Source: Arthrobacter sp. MYb214
Lineage (GTDB): Bacteria > Actinomycetota > Actinomycetes > Actinomycetales > Micrococcaceae
DNA length: 64,000 nt
NCBI RefSeq assembly: GCF_002979865.1
Contig: NZ_PCPZ01000008.1
Coordinates: 34,540-98,539 of the forward strand
Reading direction: 5' to 3'
Under the pieces are notes generated by a model that saw only the letters and a program-made list of their open reading frames with translations, was not told the origin of the DNA and did no database searches. Positions 37,849-46,284 of this stretch are shown piece after piece. Both the position numbers and the translations under genes were made by a program. Numbering within the stretch: the first letter of the stretch is position 1; the number at the start of each line of letters is the position of its first letter.

Positions 37849-38894
37849 GCTTTGGCCTTCTTCCGCTTCGTGCGCTCATCATCGGGCTGCGAATCCCGCT
37901 TGAGGATGAACTGCTGGTAGGAGATGGCCAGAACCAGGGCGACGATGAACAAGATGACCGAGGCGGCCGCGGCGATCCCGAAGTTCTGGCGCTTGGTTCC
38001 TTCCGAAACCAGGAAGCTGGCCATCGTGGTGGTGGCGTTGGCCGGTCCGCCGCCGGTGAGGATCCAGACCATGTCGAAGAGCTGCAGCGAGCCGATCATG
38101 GACAAGAAGCCCCAGGTGCGCAGGGTGGGGCCCAGCAGCGGGATGGTGATCTTGCGCTGGATCTGCCACCAGGAGGCGCCGTCGATTTCCGCCGCTTCGT
38201 AGAGCTCGGACGGCACCCCCTGCAGCCCGGCAAGGAACAGGATCACCGCCAGGCCAAGGTACTTCCAGGTCAGCACTGCCAGCACGGTCCACAAAGCGAG
38301 TTCCGGCGTGCCCAGCCAGCCCTGGGCCGGCCCCTGGATTCCCAGCTTGGACAAGATGGTGTCGATCACCCCGTACTGCGGCTGCAGCAGCTGGAACCAG
38401 ACCACCCCGGCGATGACTTCGGACAGCACGTAGGGCACGAAGATGATGGTGCGCAGCAGGGACTGGATCTTCATCTTCCGGTTCAGCAGCAGGGCGATGC
38501 CCAGGCCGATCGGCAGCTGCAGGGCGATGGAGCCGCCGATGATGACCAGGTTATGGACCAGGGCATCGGTGAACACCTCGTTGCCCAGCACCCGGACGTA
38601 ATTCTTGAAGCCCACGAAGTCCACCAGCGGGCCGAAGCCCTTCCAGTTGTACATCGAGAAGCGCACGGCCTGGATGATGGGGACCAGCATGAAGACCGCG
38701 ATCAGCAGCAATGCCGGGCTGACGAAGAACAGGATCTCCAGGTTCTTGCGCCGCTGCGCGGGCTTGCGCGTGCGCTTGGCACCGGCAGGCGGCAGTCCGC
38801 TTGGCGTGGAACGCCGCCTTTCGGAAAGCCCTGGGCCACCGCTGGCTGGCGGACTGGCTGCGTAGGTTACTTCTGGGGCCACGGCGTGGATCAC
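37845..38894 (-). CDS. Carbohydrate ABC transporter permease (MalF type)
   Basis: A 349-residue permease. A basic, Pro-rich N-terminus of about 50 residues precedes six helices (LEILFFVSPALLLIAVFMLVPIIQAV first). The EAA loop is PSELYEAAEIDGASWWQIQRKITIPLLGP. The GTG start overlaps the binding-protein stop (GTGA). It pairs with the MalG-type permease to form the membrane channel. Confidence 0.92.
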   Translation of the reverse strand: MIHAVAPEVTYAASPPASGGPGLSERRRSTPSGLPPAGAKRTRKPAQRRKNLEILFFVSPALLLIAVFMLVPIIQAVRFSMYNWKGFGPLVDFVGFKNYVRVLGNEVFTDALVHNLVIIGGSIALQLPIGLGIALLLNRKMKIQSLLRTIIFVPYVLSEVIAGVVWFQLLQPQYGVIDTILSKLGIQGPAQGWLGTPELALWTVLAVLTWKYLGLAVILFLAGLQGVPSELYEAAEIDGASWWQIQRKITIPLLGPTLRTWGFLSMIGSLQLFDMVWILTGGGPANATTTMASFLVSEGTKRQNFGIAAAASVILFIVALVLAISYQQFILKRDSQPDDERTKRKKAKA

Positions 38895-40189
38895 TTCTCC
38901 AGGTCAGCGGCATCTTGGCTGGCGTCGACGATCTTCTGCGCGTCGGATTTGCCGGCGAAGAGCAGGGCGATCTCGTCGTTCATGGCCCCGCCAATGGAGG
39001 CGCCGAACGAGGTGTCGAAGTACAGCTGGAAATATGGCGCCTTGTCGCGCACGTCCATCAGCGAAGCCAATGCCGGATCCGAGATCGCGTCCTTGGCCGC
39101 CGGGTTGGTCGGCAGGCCCATGTCCAGCTCGGCGAAACCGCGCTGGACCTCGTCGGAGAGCATGTGCTTCACGAAGTCCACCGCCGCGTCGGGGGCGCCT
39201 TCGGAAACTGCCCAGGCGTCGCCTCCGCCAAGCTGCGCGGCCGGGTCGCCCTGGCCGCCCTCAATGGCAGGGAAGGGGAACCATCCGGTGTCTTCCCCCA
39301 TGCCAGTGCCTTCTTCGGTCAGGCCCTGCATGACCCCTGGCTCCCAGTGGCCAGCCAATTCCATGGCTACCTTTCCGGTGGCCAGCAGGCCCGAAGCGGA
39401 GGTGGGGCCGGACTGCGCCGGGGTAGAGAGGAAGCCCGGGTTGAATGGCTCGGATTTGATCAGCTGGTCCACGTCTTCCCCGGCCTTGGTGAAGCATTGG
39501 TCGCTGAAATCGAGATTGGCGACCGAATCGGCCAGGGTCTGCTGGGAGCATTCGCGCACTGCCGCGTAGTACCAGTAGTGGGCTGCCGGCCATTTGTCGC
39601 CGGCGCCGATGGAAATCGGGTCGATGCCTGCCTGCTTCAGCTTCCCGGTGGCCGCAATCAGTTCATCGAAGGTCTGCGGGGCCGAGTCGATGCCCGCTTC
39701 CTTGAACAGCGCCTTGTTGTACCAGAACCCCGCGCCGCCCAGCGAGAACGGCAAGGCGTAGGTCTTGCCATCGAGCTGCCAGCCGCCGGCGTTCTCGCCG
39801 AGGAAGGCGATTTCCTCGGAGGCCGCCTCGGTCAGGTCCTTGGTCAGCCCGGCGGCCACGTGGGCTGCAAGCTCCCCGCCACCACGTTCCATGTAGACAT
39901 CCGGGGCGTCGCCGCTCTGGAAGGCCGCATCGAGCTTGGTGAGCATGTCCTCGTGCTGCATTGCGCTGACTTCGACCTCCACCCCTTCATGGGCGGCTTC
40001 AAAGTCGGCTGCAACCTGTTCGTAGTAGGCCTTGCCGTCGCCGTTATTGGAGTTGTGCCACCAGGTGATGGTGGTGGTTCCGTCTGCCGGCGTCCCTTCC
40101 TGGCCTGCATCGGCGGCGCAGCCGGTGGCCAGCAGGGCAGTCGTGGCGGCCAGCGCCAGAATCTGCGCACCTCGGATCTTGGATAACAT
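38891..40189 (-). CDS. Sugar ABC transporter substrate-binding lipoprotein
   Basis: A 432-residue family-1 extracellular solute-binding protein. The signal peptide ends in the lipobox LLATGC with acylated Cys at about 24. The mature start TTITWWHNSNNGDGKAYYEQV is typical of CUT1 binding proteins, and PVSEGAPDAAVDFVKHMLS-like text near the C-terminus matches the domain. The ATG has AGGAGCACGAGC upstream. First gene of the operon; its promoter region carries two LacI-type operators. The ligand is probably an oligosaccharide that the GH3 enzyme cleaves. Confidence 0.92.
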   Translation of the reverse strand: MLSKIRGAQILALAATTALLATGCAADAGQEGTPADGTTTITWWHNSNNGDGKAYYEQVAADFEAAHEGVEVEVSAMQHEDMLTKLDAAFQSGDAPDVYMERGGGELAAHVAAGLTKDLTEAASEEIAFLGENAGGWQLDGKTYALPFSLGGAGFWYNKALFKEAGIDSAPQTFDELIAATGKLKQAGIDPISIGAGDKWPAAHYWYYAAVRECSQQTLADSVANLDFSDQCFTKAGEDVDQLIKSEPFNPGFLSTPAQSGPTSASGLLATGKVAMELAGHWEPGVMQGLTEEGTGMGEDTGWFPFPAIEGGQGDPAAQLGGGDAWAVSEGAPDAAVDFVKHMLSDEVQRGFAELDMGLPTNPAAKDAISDPALASLMDVRDKAPYFQLYFDTSFGASIGGAMNDEIALLFAGKSDAQKIVDASQDAADLEK

Positions 40190-40289
40190 GCTCGTGCTCC
40201 TCAGCTGTGATGAAGACCTGCCGGCATCGGACGGCAGGCGATTGGCTCCACCAAGAATTGCACCGTGACGCAGGTCATGTCAATCGTTT

Positions 40290-40329
40290 TCGATAACGTT
40301 TTCGAAATCCATTGCGAAAACGTTGTCGA
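40290..40329. promoter_or_regulatory. Twin LacI-family operators
   Basis: Two 16-bp near-palindromes centred on AACGTT: TCGATAACGTTTTCGA (40290-40305) and GCGAAAACGTTGTCGA (40314-40329), with centres 24 bp apart. They lie between the divergent binding-protein and lacI genes. They match the usual LacI/GalR-family consensus and are the likely targets of the adjacent regulator. Confidence 0.8.
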
Positions 40330-40405
40330 AAGATCCGCAATCGGTCGTCATGCCCCCGTGAAGTCACGGAATTCCGGAGTATTTTGCGCTACTGTTAGTG
40401 AAGTG

Positions 40406-41476
40406 ATGACCCCTCAGACCGGAATCCCCGGGATCGCCAATGCCCAGCAGCCGCAGAGCCCCGGCGAGCCTTCCAGCGCACGCGTGACCATCAACGACGT
40501 AGCGCGCGCTGCGCAGGTCTCCGTCTCCACCGTCTCGAAGGTCGTCAACGGCCGCTACGGGGTCGCCCCGGCCACCATCGCCAAGGTCCACCAGGTCATC
40601 AGCGAACTGGGCTACGAGACCTCGCTGGTCGCCTCCTCGCTGCGCAGCACCCGCACCAACATCATCGGCATCCTGGTGGCGGAGTTCGAGCCCTTCTCGC
40701 TGGGCCTGCTCAACGGCATCTCCGCGACCCTGCGCGGAACCCAATACGATTTAATGGCCTACGCGGGCAATCTTTCCCCCGAAGGGCATGCCGGCTGGGA
40801 ACGCCGCTCCCTGTCCCGCTTGGGCGGAACGCTGATCGACGGCGCCATCATCGTCACCCCCACCGTAGAAGTCCCGCACAGCTCGGTGCCGGTCGTCGCT
40901 ATTGACCCGCATGCCGGTCCGGAAATGCCGATCGCCATCGACGTGGACAACCATTCCGGGGCCTATACGGCCACCCGGCACCTGCTGGATCTGGGCCATC
41001 GCCGCATCGGGCACATCCGCGGGCGCGGGGACCTGGCTTCCGCGCACCTGCGCGAGCAGGGCTACCGCCAAGCGCTGGAAGAGGCCGGCGTGGAATTCGA
41101 TGGGCAGCTGTCGCACGATGGCGATTACCAGCATGATGCCGCGGTGCAGGCCGCCCATGACCTGCTGGACCTGCCCCAGCCGCCCACGGCAATCTTCGCG
41201 GCCAATGACCTCTCGGCCCTGGCCGCCTTGCAGGTGGCCGGCGAGCGCGGGCTGCAGGTTCCCGGCGATCTTTCGATCATCGGCTTCGATGACATCCCGG
41301 CCGCGGCACAGTCCTCTCCCCCGCTAAGCACCGTGCGCCAGCCGCTGCATGAGATGGGCGCCCAGGCGGTGAACATGCTGCTGGGCCTGCTTGCGGGCGA
41401 GGACGTCCGCTCCCCCGGCCACCTGCCTGCCGTGCTCGTCCCGCGCGAGACCACGGGCCCCGCACGCACCAGCTAG
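40406..41476 (+). CDS. LacI-family transcriptional regulator of the glycoside operon
   Basis: A 356-residue regulator. The N-terminal helix-turn-helix is VTINDVARAAQVSVSTVSKVVNGRYGVAPATIAKV (about 27-62), with hinge helix LRS, then a periplasmic-binding-protein-like effector domain with IIGFDDIPAA near the C-terminus. I start at ATG 40406; the frame is open to 40265 but that stretch contains the operators. It is divergent from the sugar transporter operon and probably represses it and itself. Confidence 0.9.
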   Translation: MTPQTGIPGIANAQQPQSPGEPSSARVTINDVARAAQVSVSTVSKVVNGRYGVAPATIAKVHQVISELGYETSLVASSLRSTRTNIIGILVAEFEPFSLGLLNGISATLRGTQYDLMAYAGNLSPEGHAGWERRSLSRLGGTLIDGAIIVTPTVEVPHSSVPVVAIDPHAGPEMPIAIDVDNHSGAYTATRHLLDLGHRRIGHIRGRGDLASAHLREQGYRQALEEAGVEFDGQLSHDGDYQHDAAVQAAHDLLDLPQPPTAIFAANDLSALAALQVAGERGLQVPGDLSIIGFDDIPAAAQSSPPLSTVRQPLHEMGAQAVNMLLGLLAGEDVRSPGHLPAVLVPRETTGPARTS

Positions 41477-41489
41477 CCGGGAAAAGCAG

Positions 41490-41536
41490 AGCACCCCGCC
41501 GCGCACCGGGAATTCACCGGTGGGCAACGAGGTGCT
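41490..41536. terminator. Probable bidirectional terminator between lacI and pyrE
   Basis: Nested hairpin: outer AGCACC (41490-41495) with GGTGCT (41531-41536), inner CACCGG (41504-41509) with CCGGTG (41517-41522). It lies between two convergent stops. No T tract. Confidence 0.4.
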
Positions 41537-41557
41537 GTACAGGGAATCGCTTGCCGG

Positions 41558-42115
41558 CTACAGGCCCAGCTCGTTCTTGCCGTAGGCGAACAGGTACGGT
41601 ACGCCGGCTTCTTCTTCGATGCGTTCCTTGGCTCCGGTGTCGCGGTCAACGATCACGGCCACGGCAATCACGTTGCCGCCGGCCTTGCGCACGCCCTCGA
41701 CAGCGGTCAGCGCCGAACCGCCGGTGGTGGAAGTATCCTCGAGCACGATGACATCGCGGCCTTCGACGCTCGGGCCCTCGACCTGGCGGCCCATGCCGTA
41801 GGACTTCTGCGCCTTGCGGACCACGAAAGCGTCGATGGCGCGGTCCTTGGCCCGGGCGGTGTGCATGATGGCGGTGCCTACCGGGTCAGCGCCCATGGTC
41901 AAGCCGCCCACATTGGTGAATTCCAGCTTGGCCTCGTCCAGCAAGCCAAGCATGACTTCGCCAACCAAGCCCGATGCTTCCTGGTGCAGGGTTACACGGC
42001 GCAGATCGATGTAGTAATCAGCTTCCTTGCCCGAGGACAAGGTGACCTTGCCGCGCACAATGGCTAGTTCTTGGATCAGTTCTTTTAGTCGCTCACGGGC
42101 GCTGGTTTCGCTCAT
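41558..42115 (-). CDS. pyrE: Orotate phosphoribosyltransferase
   Basis: A 185-residue enzyme joining orotate and PRPP to give OMP in pyrimidine synthesis. The PRPP-binding signature is VIVLEDTSTTGGSALTAVE, and the N-terminal GKVTLSSGKEADYYIDLR block with GGLTMGADPV fits OPRT. Start taken as ATG 42115 (MSETSARERL); GAGGG sits very close to it, and ATG 42139 is an alternative. The longer frame to 42355 runs antisense to the next gene's start and is not used. Confidence 0.93.
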   Translation of the reverse strand: MSETSARERLKELIQELAIVRGKVTLSSGKEADYYIDLRRVTLHQEASGLVGEVMLGLLDEAKLEFTNVGGLTMGADPVGTAIMHTARAKDRAIDAFVVRKAQKSYGMGRQVEGPSVEGRDVIVLEDTSTTGGSALTAVEGVRKAGGNVIAVAVIVDRDTGAKERIEEEAGVPYLFAYGKNELGL

Positions 42116-42154
42116 ACCCTCGATTCTAGTCGGCATCATGGCTAGGCTGATTCC

Positions 42155-42592
42155 ATGAACGCAAAACGCCCCTTGGGTTACTGGCTGAAATTGGTGGATT
42201 CGCTGATTGACGAGCAGTTTGCAGCGACTTTGGAAGAGCACGGTGTGACACGCAGGCAATGGCAGGTGCTCAACCTGCTGGAGCAGCAACCTGCCACCGA
42301 GGCGCAACTGGACGCCGGGCTTTCCCCGTTCTTCGCCTCGCCGGATGAACCGCAATCATTGAGAGAGCACCTTGCCGAGTTGATCGAATCCGGCTGGGTT
42401 ACGGCAATCAACGGCGAGTATTCCATCACCGATCGGGGCCACACCTCGTTGCTCAAGCTCAGTGAGCTCGTGGAAAAGATCCGCACCCAGTTCGGCCAGG
42501 ATCTGGACGGTTCCGAATATGACGCGGTGGTCGAGGCCTTGGAGAAGATCGCGCGCAATCTCGGCTGGAACCCGGACCAGGATTCCGAATAG
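42155..42592 (+). CDS. MarR-like winged-helix protein
   Basis: A 145-residue protein. Residues 1-60 match the MarR opening ([40 protein letters not shown]), and the wing includes [25 protein letters not shown]. The recognition helix region is less typical than in classical MarR proteins. It is divergent from pyrE and 92 bp upstream of nadE. It could regulate either neighbour; no operator was identified. Confidence 0.7.
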   Translation: MNAKRPLGYWLKLVDSLIDEQFAATLEEHGVTRRQWQVLNLLEQQPATEAQLDAGLSPFFASPDEPQSLREHLAELIESGWVTAINGEYSITDRGHTSLLKLSELVEKIRTQFGQDLDGSEYDAVVEALEKIARNLGWNPDQDSE

Positions 42593-42684
42593 GACCTCCG
42601 GGATTTGTTGAGAACAGATTAACTTTCGTTCCCAGCCTGTGCAGCGGTACCGCACGGCGAGGGCTCATGCCTAGGATTAGAAGC

Positions 42685-43509
42685 ATGCGTGAACTGCAAG
42701 CAAAGATCATTGAAGAGCTGGGCGTGCGCCCGGAAATCGACGCGGCCGACGAAATTCGCCGTCGTATCGATTTCCTCAAGGACTATCTGGCCGCTACCGG
42801 TGCCCGGGGTTTCGTGCTGGGCATCTCCGGCGGCATCGATTCGACGCTGGCTGGGCGCTTGGCCCAGTTGGCCGTTGAAGAGGTGCGCGAATCCGGCGGC
42901 GAGGCGCGCTTCGTGTCGGTGCGCCTGCCGCATGGCGTGCAGAAGGATGCGGCCGATGCGGAAGCGGCCATGGATTTCGTGGCTGCCGACGAGCAGTTCG
43001 AGGTGAACATCCAAAAGCCTGTCGCCGCTTTCGATGAAGCCCTGGCCGATGCGGGCCACCCGGCGCTGAGCGATTTCAACCGCGGCAACCTCAAGGCCCG
43101 CACCCGGATGATCATGCAGTACGCCATGGCTGGGGACCGCGGGATGCTGGTCCTGGGCACCGATCACGCGGCCGAATCGATCACCGGCTTCTTCACCAAG
43201 TTCGGCGATGGCGGAGCGGACCTCCTGCCCCTGGCCGGGCTGAATAAGCGCCAGAACCAGGCACTGCTGCGCGAGCTGCAGGCTCCTGAGCTGCTGTGGG
43301 CCAAGGAGCCTACCGCGGACCTGCTGGACGGCCAGCCGCTGCGCGCAGATGAAGAGGAACTTGGCCTGACCTATCCGCAGATTGATGACTACCTCGAAGG
43401 CCGCGAGATTGACCCTGCGGCAGCCGAGGTCATCGAAAGGCGCTTCGTGGGATCCCGGCACAAGCGCACCGTACCGGCCACCTACTGGGATAAATGGTGG
43501 CGCGCTTGA
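42685..43509 (+). CDS. nadE: NAD+ synthase, ammonia-dependent
   Basis: A 274-residue enzyme amidating nicotinate adenine dinucleotide to NAD+. The ATP pyrophosphatase P-loop is GISGGIDST (about 46-54). Other landmarks are [34 protein letters not shown] and the C-terminal [17 protein letters not shown]. Length equals that of E. coli NadE, with no glutaminase domain, so ammonia is the nitrogen donor. Start ATG 42685 with AGGATTAGAAGC upstream is preferred over ATG 42667. Confidence 0.96.
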   Translation: MRELQAKIIEELGVRPEIDAADEIRRRIDFLKDYLAATGARGFVLGISGGIDSTLAGRLAQLAVEEVRESGGEARFVSVRLPHGVQKDAADAEAAMDFVAADEQFEVNIQKPVAAFDEALADAGHPALSDFNRGNLKARTRMIMQYAMAGDRGMLVLGTDHAAESITGFFTKFGDGGADLLPLAGLNKRQNQALLRELQAPELLWAKEPTADLLDGQPLRADEEELGLTYPQIDDYLEGREIDPAAAEVIERRFVGSRHKRTVPATYWDKWWRA

Positions 43510-43512
43510 GGA

Positions 43513-43812
43513 TTACCCCAAGCCGGTGATTTCCTTCAGCGCCTGGACATGTTGCGCAAAGGCCTCCTGCCCAGCTGAAGTCAGCTTCGCCCAGGTACGT
43601 GGCCTTTTGCCCACATACCCTTTCTTGATCTGCACGTAACCGCCGGCTTCCAGTGCGCTCAGATGCCGGGAAAGCACCGAATCCGAAATGCCGATGGCTT
43701 CTTTCAAGGATTTGAAATCGGCTTCGTCCACGGCTTGCAAGGAGCCCATCAGTGAAAGCCGTACCGGGTTGGAGAAGTCGTCGTTGAGCCGTTCGCGAGC
43801 ATGGGCATTCAC
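43513..43812 (-). CDS. Winged-helix transcriptional regulator (HTH_34-like)
   Basis: A 99-residue regulator of the ArsR-like winged-helix type: NPVRLSLMGSL, FKSLKEAIGISDSVLSRHLSALEAGGYVQIKKGYVGKRPRTWAKLTSAGQEAF. The GKRPRTW wing is characteristic of the PF13601-type domain. The GTG start at 43812 overlaps the stop of the upstream membrane gene (GTGA). Last gene of a three-gene operon headed by two small membrane proteins. The 37-bp dyad upstream of the operon is the obvious candidate target. Confidence 0.82.
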   Translation of the reverse strand: MNAHARERLNDDFSNPVRLSLMGSLQAVDEADFKSLKEAIGISDSVLSRHLSALEAGGYVQIKKGYVGKRPRTWAKLTSAGQEAFAQHVQALKEITGLG

Positions 43813-44249
43813 TTGCGCACCATCGCAATTCCGGTCAGGAACAACGGCGCGGCAACGATAATCCAGATCAACGCGATGGCGCCCCAGCCCATGGGTCCCG
43901 CCCCGAGCAAGGCCACTGCCACCGCATAAAGCACCATGCTCGCAATGAACCCCCGAAGATACATCTTGGAATGCCCGCGCGGCAGCGAGCGGTAGAGCTT
44001 CCCGTAAGCCAAGGACATTGCTGCAACGGATACGCAGAACAACGCCATGATGACGATGAAGCCGATAAAATCCGCATCGGGACGAAAGACCTGCAGCAGT
44101 GCGGCCAGGCCGCCCATGAGCACTCCCAAGATGATGCAATAGGTGCCCAGCAATTTGGCTCCGTACCCGGCGGCACGCTGCATTCCCTGCTGCGCCAACC
44201 CCAGGGCGGCCAGTTGCTCTTCAGGGCTCATTTTCTTGCCGGAACTCAT
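43809..44249 (-). CDS. Four-helix membrane protein, unknown function
   Basis: A 146-residue protein. A short charged N-terminus (SSGKKMSPEEQLAAL...) precedes four hydrophobic helices (about 35-55, 65-85, 98-118, 122-142) with few charged residues between them. I recognise no motif; such proteins often accompany PF13601-type regulators. ATG 44249 forms an ATGA overlap with the upstream gene. The longer frame to 44579 is out of frame with the true upstream gene and is not used. Confidence 0.65.
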   Translation of the reverse strand: MSSGKKMSPEEQLAALGLAQQGMQRAAGYGAKLLGTYCIILGVLMGGLAALLQVFRPDADFIGFIVIMALFCVSVAAMSLAYGKLYRSLPRGHSKMYLRGFIASMVLYAVAVALLGAGPMGWGAIALIWIIVAAPLFLTGIAMVRK

Positions 44250-44449
44250 TTGCTGGCCGCCTTGCGAGCCTTCTGCTGGCGCTGTGCGTAGACGGACGTC
44301 ATGGTCATGCAAATTGCCATGAAGAAGCCCATGCCAATGAAGATCAGGGAGTTGTTGCCCGTGGCATAGGCGGTCATGGCCATTGCCGCGAAGGCCAGAC
44401 CTGCCGCAACGGTGATGATGGTGTACCAGGTGCTGAATGGAATCTTCAT
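44246..44449 (-). CDS. Small two-helix membrane protein
   Basis: A 67-residue protein with two hydrophobic helices (about 8-27 and 31-49) and a basic C-terminal tail (AQRQQKARKAASK). The ATG at 44449 has the strong ribosome site AAAGGAGCAGGACA. First gene of the operon with the four-helix protein and the winged-helix regulator. Unknown function; possibly a subunit of a small membrane complex with the next protein. Confidence 0.7.
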   Translation of the reverse strand: MKIPFSTWYTIITVAAGLAFAAMAMTAYATGNNSLIFIGMGFFMAICMTMTSVYAQRQQKARKAASK

Positions 44450-44490
44450 TGTCCTGCTCCTTTGGCTTTGATCTTCCGAGTTCCCCAACC

Positions 44491-44527
44491 ATAACAAGTA
44501 CTTTCCACTTTGGAAAGTACTTGTTAT
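44491..44527. promoter_or_regulatory. 37-bp perfect dyad upstream of the winged-helix/membrane operon
   Basis: ATAACAAGTACTTTCCA (44491-44507), CTT, then the exact complement (44511-44527): 17 perfect pairs. It begins 42 bp upstream of the first start codon and 39 bp beyond the acyl-CoA dehydrogenase stop. The arms are A/T-rich and no T tract follows, so an operator overlapping the promoter fits better than a terminator. The likely binder is the regulator at the end of the operon. Confidence 0.7.
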
Positions 44528-44565
44528 GAATTAGCTGGAAAGATTCCAACGGACGGATGCCCCGG

Positions 44566-45708
44566 CTACACGAAGGCACTGACTCCGGTCAGGGCACGTC
44601 CCACAATCAGCGAATTGATTTCATAGGTGCCTTCATAGGTATGGAGAATCTCGACATCGCAGAAGACCTTGGCCATTTCGAAATCGCTCACAATGCCATT
44701 GCCGCCAAGCATCGCTCGGCCCAAGGCGGCCGAATCCCGCGCCAGGCGGGTGGCAGTCGACTTCGCCATTGCCGCATCCACCATGTGCAATTCCGCGCGC
44801 TCTTGCTTGCGGGCAATATCGCCCATCATGGAAAGGCAGGCGCTCAGGTTGCCTGCAATTTCGGCCAGGGGCTGCTGAATCAACTGGAAAGCGGCCAGCG
44901 GCTGCCCGAACTGCTGGCGCTGCGCGACGTACTCGCTGCAGATGTCGAGCGTTGCCATCATCGCGCCGACAGCCTGCCACCCCACCCACGCGCGAGATTG
45001 CATCAATAGCTGGTTTGCCGCAGCGAAGCTGGTCACCCCTGGAAGCTTATTCGCGACGGGAATCCGCACATTCTCCAGCCGAATATCCGCATTCTGCATG
45101 CTGCGCAGCCCGATCTTGTGTTCGATCTTGGAGGCGCTATATCCAGGGCGGTCCGCTTCAACGAGGTAGGCCCCGACCTGCGAAGTTTCCTCGTCCTTGG
45201 CCCAGACCAGCGCGAAATCGCTGAAGGTGCCCATGCCGATCCACCGCTTGGCCCCGTTCAGAACGTACTGGTCCCCGTCGCGCTGCGCGGTGCTCCGTAT
45301 GCCGCCGGCGATATCCGATCCATGTTCCGGTTCGGTCAGCGCAAATGCGCCGTAGGCTTCAAAGCCGGCGAGCTTGCCCAGCCATTGCGCGCGCTGCTCC
45401 TCCGACCCCAAATCGCGGATCATCCCGAGCACCAGTTCGTTGTGGATGCCGACCACGGATGAGATTGAAATATCGGCGCGGGCGAGTTCTGCATGGATCA
45501 GCCCCCGCAGCAGATGCGAGCTGTCCCCCAGCTGCAATCCGCCCAGTCCGAGTTCGGCCAGTTTTCCGATCAGCTCGGTCGGAAATTCTTCGCGGTCCCA
45601 ATAGCCAACGGACTGCTTGCGCACCTGATGCTGCGCTACCTGCCTGATTCCAAGCAGTCGCTGCCGTTCGGTTCCACTTAGTTCTCCGGCCACATTCAAG
45701 AGGTCCAT
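44566..45708 (-). CDS. Acyl-CoA dehydrogenase, probable isobutyryl-CoA/valine branch
   Basis: A 380-residue flavoprotein with the standard three-domain fold. Signatures are GAFALTEPEHGSDIAG, NGAKRWIGMGTFSDFALVWAK, and near the C-terminus LGGNGIVSDFEMAKVFCDVEILHTYEGTYEINSLIVGRALTG. The glutamate in TYEGT is in the catalytic-base position of this class. AAGGAATCCCCGG precedes ATG 45708. It is divergent from a MarR gene and near 3-hydroxyisobutyrate genes, so isobutyryl-CoA is a likely substrate by context. Confidence 0.88.
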   Translation of the reverse strand: MDLLNVAGELSGTERQRLLGIRQVAQHQVRKQSVGYWDREEFPTELIGKLAELGLGGLQLGDSSHLLRGLIHAELARADISISSVVGIHNELVLGMIRDLGSEEQRAQWLGKLAGFEAYGAFALTEPEHGSDIAGGIRSTAQRDGDQYVLNGAKRWIGMGTFSDFALVWAKDEETSQVGAYLVEADRPGYSASKIEHKIGLRSMQNADIRLENVRIPVANKLPGVTSFAAANQLLMQSRAWVGWQAVGAMMATLDICSEYVAQRQQFGQPLAAFQLIQQPLAEIAGNLSACLSMMGDIARKQERAELHMVDAAMAKSTATRLARDSAALGRAMLGGNGIVSDFEMAKVFCDVEILHTYEGTYEINSLIVGRALTGVSAFV

Positions 45709-45735
45709 CCGGGGATTCCTTCCAAACCATAGGAT

Positions 45736-45755
45736 GTCCAAGTATATTGTTGGAC
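45736..45755. promoter_or_regulatory. MarR operator at the acyl-CoA dehydrogenase/marR divergent promoter
   Basis: GTCCAAGTATATTGTTGGAC has perfect 6-bp arms (GTCCAA and TTGGAC) around an A/T core. It lies between the acyl-CoA dehydrogenase (start 45708) and marR (start 45781). A closely related sequence occurs at 48262-48278 upstream of the hydrolase gene. Confidence 0.7.
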
Positions 45756-45780
45756 TAAGTCTTCTTTTGGGGGTATGCAC

Positions 45781-46284
45781 ATGACTTCTCCGCTCTCACG
45801 CGATCCAATCGCGCAAGCCAGGGAACAATGGATTTCCCATGGATGGTCAGCCGAGGCCGACTCCATGGCCGCAATTACCGCGGTGATGCGCACGGCATCG
45901 ATTTACCTGCAGCGAGCCGATGCCATCCTCAAGCCGCACGGGCTGACCTTTGCGCGATTCGAAGTACTCGCCTTGCTCGGTTTCTCCAAGCGCGGCTCCC
46001 TGCCCATGAGCCAAGCCAGCCAGCTCCTGCAGGTCCACGCCACCAGCCTGACCAATTCGGTAGACCGCCTGGAAGCTACCGGTTTGGTGCGGCGCATCCC
46101 GCACCCGACCGACGGCCGCACCCGCCTTTTGGAACTCACGGCCGCAGGCCAGCAAGTGCTGCCAGCGGCCCGCGGCGATCTGAACGAAAAGCTCTTTGCC
46201 CAGAGCGATCTCTCCGGCACCGACGCCACCGAGATTTTCGAGATCCTGGCCCGATTCCGCAAGGCCTCCGGGGACTTCCTATAG
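45781..46284 (+). CDS. MarR-family regulator of the valine-catabolic genes
   Basis: A 167-residue regulator with a complete MarR fold: ADAILKPHGLTFARFEVLALLGFSKRGSLPMSQASQLLQVHATSLTNSVDRLEATGLVRRIPHPTDGRTRLLELTAAGQ. Start ATG 45781 is preceded by GGGGG; an ATG two codons earlier is possible. Acyl-CoA thioesters are common ligands of such regulators, which would fit this locus. Its stop overlaps the convergent mmsB stop within the palindrome CTATAG. Confidence 0.87.
   Translation: MTSPLSRDPIAQAREQWISHGWSAEADSMAAITAVMRTASIYLQRADAILKPHGLTFARFEVLALLGFSKRGSLPMSQASQLLQVHATSLTNSVDRLEATGLVRRIPHPTDGRTRLLELTAAGQQVLPAARGDLNEKLFAQSDLSGTDATEIFEILARFRKASGDFL

Noticed and set aside
38801..40186. 461-codon plus-strand frame
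   Set aside because: Antisense to the sugar-binding lipoprotein gene.
44491..44527. Perfect dyad read as a terminator of the acyl-CoA dehydrogenase gene
   Set aside because: A/T-rich stem, no T tract, and position just upstream of the next operon favour an operator.
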